Positions 15,901-21,103 of a stretch of 21,103 nt of DNA are shown here, piece after piece; position 1 is the stretch's first letter; every line of letters begins with the position of its first letter. Under the pieces are notes generated by a model, which saw nothing but the letters and a program-made list of their open reading frames with translations, was not told the origin of the DNA and ran no database searches. This DNA is from Oscillospiraceae bacterium UBA6370. Lineage in GTDB: Bacteria; Bacillota; Clostridia; Oscillospirales; Oscillospiraceae. The stretch lies in the NCBI GenBank assembly GCA_002437735.1, contig DJRC01000077.1, positions 1 to 21,103 of the forward strand, read 5' to 3'. A program made the translations under genes and the position numbers.

Positions 15901-18900
15901 CCAGCACATTTTGATACTGGTCTTTCAGCGCACGGAACGCTGCCGTGCGTTTCGTCGGCGTACCGCTGTTGTCGTATACGCGCTTGCCGTCCCCATCTAC
16001 GGTGTAGCGGCTTTCCTGATTGATGCTGTTCAATACCGCGGCAACGGCAGAGCGCATTTCCTCCGGAATGTGCTGCTTATCGGTCGGGCGGAGCAGCTTT
16101 TGCGAAAGCGTGTTTGCGTGACGCACGATCTTGGCACGCAGCGTGCGGCGTTTCTGGCTGTCGCGGCGCGTCTCGTCCTTTTCGCGAAAGCGCTCGCGCA
16201 GCTCCTGCACCTGCGCCGCCCTGCGGTCACGCTCTTTGGCGAGCGCCTGCTGGGTGTTCCGCAGCCTTGCCGCGTCCGCGCGGCCCTGTGCCATCTGTCC
16301 GGCGAGCATTGCGTCCCTCGCGGCCTGTCTGCCGCTCTGCCGCGCTTCCTGCACCTGCGCCGTCATGCGGTCGGCAAAGGTTTTCTTGGCCTGCGGCAAG
16401 TCGAAGAAGCGTTCCATGATGTCGTTGGAGATGGACGCGACCGCCTGCCCCATGTACCCCTCAAACGGGTTATACTCGCTCACATTGTAGATGCTGTTCG
16501 CCACGTCAGCGATGCGCTGCACCTGATCGGACACGTTGCTCTCGCGCATCTCGCTGAAAAACTCGGGATAGCTGTCCGCCATTTCCGCATATACGCGGTC
16601 AACGTTCGTGTGTTCGCCTTTTGCAAGGTTCACCTTTCCGAACAGGCTCTTGCGCAGCTCGGCGTAATCCGTGATGCTCGCCGCGTCCTCGGCGGAAAGC
16701 GTGAGCTTTGTAGTACGCAGGAATTTCCGCAGCTCGCTGTATTCCTGATAAAGCTCCTCATCCCTCGCCATCGAATTTTCGGCGATCCTCTCGGCAATGG
16801 CGTCGGCACGCTTGCGCGCCTCGGTGTAGGTCAGCTCGCCGGTCTCGTCGCCGCCGCGGGCGATGTAGTCATAAAGGCCTTGCAGATCGCCCACGATCTC
16901 GCTGCTCTCAACCTCCGCGCCGTAGTCGCGGATAAGCTGCTTTGCGGTCCGCTCCACGCTCTTGCGGTCGGTGCGTACCCCGTCGCTCCGGCGCGTCTGC
17001 CCCTTCCAGTATTCCACGCGCCCGCGCAGCGTCTCATTCTCCCGTTTGAGCGCCGCCAGCTCCTGCGCGTTCTCCGTGCCTTTGAGAGAAAATGCCGCAT
17101 CCACGCTATTGACCTTTGCCAGCCGGTCCGCTTCGTCTCCGGCCTTATAGGTCAGCACCTCCACGCCGCGATCCTGCAAGGATTGGCGGATCGCCGCGTC
17201 GGAGCTGTCCGGCATGACCGCCGCGAGGACTTCATCGAAGCCGACGGCTCTCTGCGGCTTTGCCTCGAAATAGCCGATGGGCATATTGGCAATATCATTG
17301 AACAGGTCGAACACCTTTTGCGCCGTATCGTCTTTGATGTTCAACTGCCGATAGGAGCGCAGCTCCTTGTCGATGGCTGCAACCGTTTTCTTCTTTCGCA
17401 GCGTGTCGGCAATAATCTCCGCCGCATTGTCAGCCGCTATAAAGTCGTTGCGCTCGCTGCGGTCCCTGATCTCGTTTGCGATGTCCGCAAGGCGGGCCGA
17501 GAACTCGGCGCGAATTTCGCTGAATTCCTCCTCGGACAGCTTTGCAAGGCGCTTGCTGTCAGCCTTAATATCGCCGGTGGAGCCGTAGTCTTTGGTGGCA
17601 ACGCCCCAGATGGATTGCCCGCCGAAGATCGTACCGCCGCCCTTCTGCTCTCCCTCGCGCATTGCCCTGACGACGTTCTCAAGCGTGATCTCGTAGTGCA
17701 GCGCGTCGAAGCTGCGGCGATTTCCCTGCGCCGTGTACATATCCTTGCTGTTGCGGATGCCCTTTTTCTTTTCCGCTCCGGCAAACAGCTCGTCCAGCCA
17801 GTTTTCATAGGCGGCTTTGTCCACTCTCTCGCGGATTGCCTTGTCGGTGGCCGCGGTATCGACCTCCTCCGTCACAGTCTCCGCGCCGTTTGCGAGGTAG
17901 TTTCTCGCGCCGACGGCATCGCGTGTGAGGGACATCATGCTCTCATGCTCCATCGCATTGCTGACTTCATCTTCGGTAAAGCCGTACTGACGCAGCCAGT
18001 CGCGCTCCGCTTCTTTCAGCGCATCGCCATGTTCGGCAAACCAAGCCTTGCGTGCAGCCATCGGCCCCTTGCCGTCCTTGTCGCGCAGGTCGCGCAGCGC
18101 ATCGGCCCCGAGGCGCTCGGCAAGAAAGTCGTAGCGGGCAACGGTCTCCTCGTCCAGCCGCGAGACTTTTTTCGTTTTCACCTTTTCCGTCACCGGTTCG
18201 CCGCCGGTCTCGTCAAGGTAAATGTTCATCATGGCCGTGCTGTCTCGCAGGTTGTCCTTGATCTTGGCCGCGCCGCCCTTGCGGTTCAGCTCGTCCTCTA
18301 AGTAGTTGCCGAGGCCATAGAGCGGCTGTGCAAAATCGCGCCCGCGTCTGCGCTCCAGATCGTAGAACATTTTATGGAACTTCGCTTCAGCCTTACTGTC
18401 CGCCTCGTATTCCACGTTCGGGAAAGTCGGCGTCCATGCGTCCGCGCCGTAGACCTTATTGCTGCGGAAGAGCTGCGGGTCAATGGTGTCCTTGCTGAAC
18501 ACGAGGGAAATATCGCCGTAATCCGTGTGGCCGGACTTCGCCTTGACGACCGCGATGCTCGGCATCGGCAGGCCGCCCAGCTCCAGATCGCCGCGCAGGT
18601 TTTCTTCGGTCAGATTATGGAGTGCCACCAACTTGTCAGTCTCCTCGACCGGCGTTTTGAGGGAGAATTTTGCATTGACATTCTTGCCGCTCCCGCTTAT
18701 ACTATCCCCATAAGCATCCCCCCGCTGAGCGCCTCTCTTCTGAGAGGAAGAGCCGTTAATTTGGGGGATGCTTCTTTCTTGCATCTGCCCAATGTTATAG
18801 ACCATCTTTCCATCAGTGCCCAGCGCCACGGAAATTGTGACCTCATAATACTTTCCGTCGAAGTCCATGAAGTGCGCCGTTCGATAATTCCAGCCGCCGC

Positions 18901-21103
18901 TTGCCATATCGCCGTGTCTGCTGTTGTAATCGGCGACATTCTTTCTTCCCCTGACGGATACCTGCGCCAACTCGTCGATATGGGACGCAGCGCTGACTTT
19001 CCGCTCGTATGCGGCATCACTCATTGTGCGTCCATCGCTCGTGTGATTATCGCTCAGTTTTCCGGCAGAAGTTGCGGTCAAAACAAGCTCGTCACCGTCT
19101 GCGCCAATGAGCTTCACATCCTGCCCACGGCGTATTTTCCCGTTGATGTAGTCCTCCAACTGCTCGCACCAGCTCTTCGGATCGTTACCGAAGATAACCT
19201 GCCGATCCGCCTTAACATAGGAATGCCCATCACCAAGAGATTTGATCTCAAGCTGCGTCCCGCCGCCCTCTGTGGCGGCTTTTTTGTTGTTCTTCGCCGC
19301 GGCTTCATAAGCCTGCTGCAATAGTCCTTCCGCCGTCTGCGCCTGCCGCTTTGCGCGGCCCGTCAGCTTGCCGACGATCTCGTGGATGGCGTCGCGCAGC
19401 TTTTCAAGCAGCGTCCGGTCCTCGCGGTGGCGCTGAATGAAATCGTTCAGCACATCGGTGTTGGCGATCATTTCGCCCGCATAGTTGGCCGCCGCTTCGT
19501 CAAGCGCCTGCTCGCTGTTGATCTCCACGCCCATGCGGTTGTACTGCTCGTGCAGGATATTCGCGGCCTCCGTCACATCGGGAATAGCGGCAACGGCGTC
19601 GCGGAACGCACGGTACTGCTCGGGAGCAAGCTGCTGTACGCGGTGCGTCCACTCATGGCCCACGACCTGCATCACGGGATCGGTCGCGTCCTTCGCGATC
19701 AGAATATCGCTGCCCTCGATCTGACCGTTGGCCTTGCCGTCCATGACCTTGTCGGCCATGCGCACGCGCACGCCGAGCGCCTTTGCCACGGTATCGATCT
19801 CGCTTGCCGTGCCGCTGTCCATCTCACGCATCACATAATCATCGTACACGAGGCCACTTTCTCCTGCCGCCTGCGGCGCGCTCTGCGCGTTTCTTGCATT
19901 CGGGGGTGTAATTTCACTCTGCGCCGTTTCGGAACGCATACGCGGGCTTGCAAACGGCTCCGTCGCCGTGTTCTGCGTCTGCGTCGCGGGAGAGGGCACA
20001 TCAACTGCGATTTTCGCCGTTTCCGTATTTGCCTGTGCGTCGTTCTGGCCGGAGAAATAACCGGCGTTGGCTGTTGCGCTTTTCGGGTTCGGATTGGGCT
20101 TTCCCTCAACGCCTGCGTTGTAGGCGGGAACGAACTCCCTGATGTGCTCCGCCGTGTCCGTCCCCTCCAGATACGAAGCCCGCAGCGCCTTACGTCCGTT
20201 CTCGCCAAGCGTATTGTCGAAACGGGAGAAGGTCCTGTTCACGCCGTTTTCGACCACGCCGCCGAGGCCGCCCATCGCCGCGCCGACGAGGAAGTCGTAC
20301 AGAACGTCGCTCGCCTGCAAAGCATCGTAATTCTGTCCGATGCTCTTTTCATTGTAGAGCGTCTGCAATGCCGGGTTTATCAGGTCAGATACGACCTCCT
20401 CCACGCCCTCACCCGCGGCAGAGGAAAGGATTTCGAGCGTGGTGCGTCCTGCATCACTCTTTGCGAGCTTTGCAATCAGGTTGTCCACCACTTCGTCCGC
20501 CGCACCGGCTCCATAAAGTCCGGCAAGGCCGTCGAACATCTTTTCCGTAAGGACCTCTACGCCACCTGCACCGACCGCATACGCGCCGCGTCGCAGGAGG
20601 CTTGCATCGCTGTCGCTGCTTTCGAGCGCCGCTCCTCCAACAGACCGAGCGAATAAGGGAATGAGCGTACCGCCGCCGGTCAACGGAGCGAGAACCGCAT
20701 CGCCGCCCATCTGAACGCCCTGCGTTCCAAGGTCAACGAGAAATTGACCGACCGCGCCTTTTCCTTCCTTCGCCTGTTCGGTTTTCTTCTGGCTATACTC
20801 GGATAGCTTTCTGCCTGTCTCGTAATTGCCCTCGGCAATTTTCTGCGCATCTCTGTTCCATTGTTCGCCGCGTTCTTCATCTCCGATCAGCTTGCCAAGC
20901 AGTTGGCCGGCCTTTGCGCTTGCTTCGTTGAAGAGACCGGCTGCACCGGAAAACGCGCCCGCACTTCCGCTCGCTCCTGCGAGGCCAACATCTCGGAGCG
21001 TTTCGCCGAGACTTTCATTCTTCCGTTCATCGATCTTGCCACCGCTATGTGAGAAGCCACCCGCATTCACGGTCGTCCGGTTCCTTTTCGCCGCGGGCTG
21101 CGT
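12998..21103 (-). CDS. Giant phage large polyvalent protein (5' end outside window)
   Basis: One frame runs from the window edge to TGA at 12998, at least 2,701 residues. A GTG at 21070 is not taken as the start: it has no ribosome binding site and eleven open codons precede it to the window end. Residues below count from that GTG. In order: Ala/Gly-rich hydrophobic N-terminal region (1-300), Thr/Gln/Pro-rich linker (320-405), zinc metallopeptidase with HEWTH (472-476), BECR/LPD3-like segment (about 610-770), conserved module of unknown function (about 810-1310), coiled coil (about 1565-1655), and LPD38-like region (about 2036-2435) followed by a charged tail. Such multi-domain proteins occur in phages and prophages and are thought to be packaged and delivered with the genome. 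The gene is probably last in its transcription unit. It has no frameshift, so it seems under selection. Confidence 0.87.
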   Translation of the reverse strand, partial: TQPAAKRNRTTVNAGGFSHSGGKIDERKNESLGETLRDVGLAGASGSAGAFSGAAGLFNEASAKAGQLLGKLIGDEERGEQWNRDAQKIAEGNYETGRKLSEYSQKKTEQAKEGKGAVGQFLVDLGTQGVQMGGDAVLAPLTGGGTLIPLFARSVGGAALESSDSDASLLRRGAYAVGAGGVEVLTEKMFDGLAGLYGAGAADEVVDNLIAKLAKSDAGRTTLEILSSAAGEGVEEVVSDLINPALQTLYNEKSIGQNYDALQASDVLYDFLVGAAMGGLGGVVENGVNRTFSRFDNTLGENGRKALRASYLEGTDTAEHIREFVPAYNAGVEGKPNPNPKSATANAGYFSGQNDAQANTETAKIAVDVPSPATQTQNTATEPFASPRMRSETAQSEITPPNARNAQSAPQAAGESGLVYDDYVMREMDSGTASEIDTVAKALGVRVRMADKVMDGKANGQIEGSDILIAKDATDPVMQVVGHEWTHRVQQLAPEQYRAFRDAVAAIPDVTEAANILHEQYNRMGVEINSEQALDEAAANYAGEMIANTDVLNDFIQRHREDRTLLEKLRDAIHEIVGKLTGRAKRQAQTAEGLLQQAYEAAAKNNKKAATEGGGTQLEIKSLGDGHSYVKADRQVIFGNDPKSWCEQLEDYINGKIRRGQDVKLIGADGDELVLTATSAGKLSDNHTSDGRTMSDAAYERKVSAASHIDELAQVSVRGRKNVADYNSRHGDMASGGWNYRTAHFMDFDGKYYEVTISVALGTDGKMVYNIGQMQERSIPQINGSSSQKRGAQRGDAYGDSISGSGKNVNAKFSLKTPVEETDKLVALHNLTEENLRGDLELGGLPMPSIAVVKAKSGHTDYGDISLVFSKDTIDPQLFRSNKVYGADAWTPTFPNVEYEADSKAEAKFHKMFYDLERRRGRDFAQPLYGLGNYLEDELNRKGGAAKIKDNLRDSTAMMNIYLDETGGEPVTEKVKTKKVSRLDEETVARYDFLAERLGADALRDLRDKDGKGPMAARKAWFAEHGDALKEAERDWLRQYGFTEDEVSNAMEHESMMSLTRDAVGARNYLANGAETVTEEVDTAATDKAIRERVDKAAYENWLDELFAGAEKKKGIRNSKDMYTAQGNRRSFDALHYEITLENVVRAMREGEQKGGGTIFGGQSIWGVATKDYGSTGDIKADSKRLAKLSEEEFSEIRAEFSARLADIANEIRDRSERNDFIAADNAAEIIADTLRKKKTVAAIDKELRSYRQLNIKDDTAQKVFDLFNDIANMPIGYFEAKPQRAVGFDEVLAAVMPDSSDAAIRQSLQDRGVEVLTYKAGDEADRLAKVNSVDAAFSLKGTENAQELAALKRENETLRGRVEYWKGQTRRSDGVRTDRKSVERTAKQLIRDYGAEVESSEIVGDLQGLYDYIARGGDETGELTYTEARKRADAIAERIAENSMARDEELYQEYSELRKFLRTTKLTLSAEDAASITDYAELRKSLFGKVNLAKGEHTNVDRVYAEMADSYPEFFSEMRESNVSDQVQRIADVANSIYNVSEYNPFEGYMGQAVASISNDIMERFFDLPQAKKTFADRMTAQVQEARQSGRQAARDAMLAGQMAQGRADAARLRNTQQALAKERDRRAAQVQELRERFREKDETRRDSQKRRTLRAKIVRHANTLSQKLLRPTDKQHIPEEMRSAVAAVLNSINQESRYTVDGDGKRVYDNSGTPTKRTAAFRALKDQYQNVLAEGGDMVIDPSLFGSEDDGVKGGFDRVIAMGDKRLSELSAGELQTMWQVVKAVEKSISTAGKLLSGGKYETTQEMADAFRSDTRTRRRKLGGNRAISLETPYTFFAHYGQTGRDIYRMLRNAQDAQEIMARDIAEKTQRVLGERATARGVREAVTSVRGSNVWKLEAETHDFTTARGDSLTLTTSQVMELYLLGKRKQAQDHLMSGGIYQPEIRDAATGKVKVPRGTQAVFLTAEDVGRIASSLTAEQKKTADGLQQLTTDTLAKYGNDASMKAYGYRKFTEKDYWPIRSAKEGLHSSQEKDTGNVRSIKNIGMAQQVTPHAKTPLEIGSVFDTYARHASDMIDYAAWLNPMEDANRLFNFRYKDSSGADNGVTLKGLLNEKGGQGSQEYWMKLMGDIQNGIGTKDFEPMRDFFAKNVSKFKGAAVGANIRVVIQQPTAFFRASAVLDPADMAKGLTGGVTKGNGWEKALEHSPIAMRKDVGSFDISSPYTMKERFYGKEGAANKLNDLAGAAAGKADAVTWGKLWNACEWQVKREKPELRAGSNAFYEAVNEAFTDMIDQTQVVDGILQRSNIMRGRSDLSQQATAFMGEPIMSLNVFLRSYDQFRYENDPKKRTAAMKNVGRAATALLVTNVVNAMAQSVVDASSTFIKSIGGNGKKTRAEATLGLFAATGKLFGLPAYNIKRDLNAALRTLAQASGSIPYQYEVEKFTYNIGYAGNKSRFMGILYDALEQGDYTSYDHIRRDLMENMGLDGEAITSALKTRYNKEVAEDPQHKLPQKALDMLGIRAKYAAPEEPEDKFGADDLTSTAYGKYEKKKADTYRVMENSMTGSAFFKGLDADVKDKALSNAEDYAEKTALAEASGGKYEITTKWVLDAQEAEKQYRIPPAIYAALRAAASECTSLKDKDGETIKNSKGVQVMDMVYRSGLTEKQRNAMFEYLDVPKSIRHYNKACVAEQLEKMRKKAK
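13766..14965 (-). other. LPD38-like C-terminal region of the giant protein
   Basis: About residues 2036-2435 contain ANIRVVIQQPTAFFRASAVL, AFMGEPIMSLNVFLRSYDQF and a hydrophobic segment near 2343-2364 (RAATALLVTNVVNAMAQSV). These are hallmarks, as I remember them, of large polyvalent protein-associated domain 38, the usual C-terminal block of these proteins in gut phages. Its function is not known; a virion or injection role is commonly supposed. Confidence 0.6.
16106..16378 (-). other. Long charged coiled coil in the giant protein
   Basis: About residues 1565-1655 are rich in Arg, Gln, Glu, Ala and Leu with heptad-like spacing, for example RLRNTQQALAKERDRRAAQ and VQELRERFREKDETRRDSQ. They contain no Pro and almost no Gly in the core. 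The segment separates the modular N-terminal half from the C-terminal structural half and probably forms a long helix. Confidence 0.7.
18761..19243 (-). other. BECR/LPD3-like phage module inside the giant protein
   Basis: About residues 610-770 contain ASHIDELAQVSVRGRK, then GGWNYRTAHFMDFDGKYYEV and MVYNIGQMQERSIPQ. This His/Tyr/Asp pattern of short strands recurs in Firmicute prophage polyvalent proteins. I associate it with the BECR (barnase-EndoU-colicin-RelE) nuclease fold or the related LPD3 module, from memory only. If the nuclease assignment is right it could be an RNase-type toxin, but catalytic residues are not certain. Confidence 0.35.
19391..19753 (-). other. Zincin-type metallopeptidase domain inside the giant protein
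   Basis: About residues 440-560 form a putative zinc peptidase. The motif VVGHEWTHRVQ carries His472, Glu473 and His476. Glu525 in QALDEAAANYAGEM is spaced and placed like the third zinc ligand of gluzincin-type enzymes. The preceding GSDILIAKDATDPVMQ resembles the strand before the active-site helix. Its likely role is cleavage of the polyprotein itself or of a host protein after delivery; neither is shown by the sequence. Confidence 0.7.

Larger units (their letters stand above)
12838..21103. mobile_element. End of a prophage-like element inserted in the cortex hydrolase gene
   Basis: The boundary is placed at 12837/12838, where homology to the hydrolase stops and a stop codon appears. Inward there are about 160 noncoding bases rich in A/T and inverted repeats, then a single giant phage-type gene running past the window end. 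Codon choice in that gene is visibly less GC-biased than in the genes before 12,000 and contains more AAT/AAG/TTT. No integrase, attachment-site duplication or second end can be seen here, so the element's size and recombinase class are unknown. Confidence 0.72.

Noticed and set aside
15581..18301. 906-codon plus-strand frame inside the giant gene
   Set aside because: The opposite strand encodes a continuous, domain-bearing phage protein. This frame has no convincing start, motif or neighbour.
21068..21070. GTG as the start of the giant gene
   Set aside because: There is no ribosome binding site before it, and the frame continues open for eleven codons to the window edge.
12838..21103. Diversity-generating retroelement or CRISPR in the element
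   Set aside because: No reverse transcriptase, template/variable repeat pair or regularly spaced direct repeats were seen.

Overview
The window comes from a high-GC, spore-forming clostridial genome. An Oscillospiraceae-type gut Firmicute is the best guess. The reasons are strong AGGAGG-type ribosome binding sites, typical Gram-positive lipoprotein signals on the solute-binding proteins, a YesM/YesN-type sensor pair, and a gerQ-like spore coat gene. No rRNA or tRNA gene is present to place it more precisely.

Bases 1-12,000 are chromosomal and hold a sugar-phosphate and uptake island. It opens with the end of an ABC importer ATPase (2-511), which converges through a shared hairpin terminator on a phosphohexomutase (609-2288, minus). 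Divergent from the mutase is a tightly overlapping trio: a sensor-type solute-binding lipoprotein, a LytS/YesM histidine kinase and an AraC-type response regulator (2429-5848). Next comes a complete ABC importer: binding lipoprotein, ATPase and a fused two-domain permease (6027-10417). A HAD phosphatase and mannose-6-phosphate isomerase (10417-11977) are joined to it. The likely logic is that the trio senses a ligand outside the cell and switches on the importer. The mutase, HAD phosphatase and isomerase suggest, but do not prove, that the cargo is a phosphorylated sugar.

Bases 12,031-12,837 (minus) hold a GerQ-like spore coat gene and, just upstream of it, only the last 65 codons of a SleB/CwlJ-type spore cortex hydrolase. 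In Bacillus subtilis cwlJ and gerQ are adjacent and act together in germination. Here the hydrolase is cut at about 12,838 by foreign DNA.

Bases 12,838-21,103 are that foreign DNA, the end of a prophage-like element. It starts with about 160 noncoding bases containing a 20-bp perfect hairpin and an intrinsic terminator. The rest is a single reading frame of at least 2,701 residues (12,998 to beyond 21,103, minus), a phage-type large polyvalent protein. It carries an HExxH metallopeptidase, several phage-associated modules, a coiled coil and a C-terminal region of the LPD38 kind. Its frame is still open at the window edge.

The most interesting point is that the element interrupts a germination hydrolase beside its partner gene. 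This is the arrangement of sporulation-gene interrupting elements (skin, SP-beta in spsM) that excise during sporulation. Whether this one excises cannot be decided without the other end.
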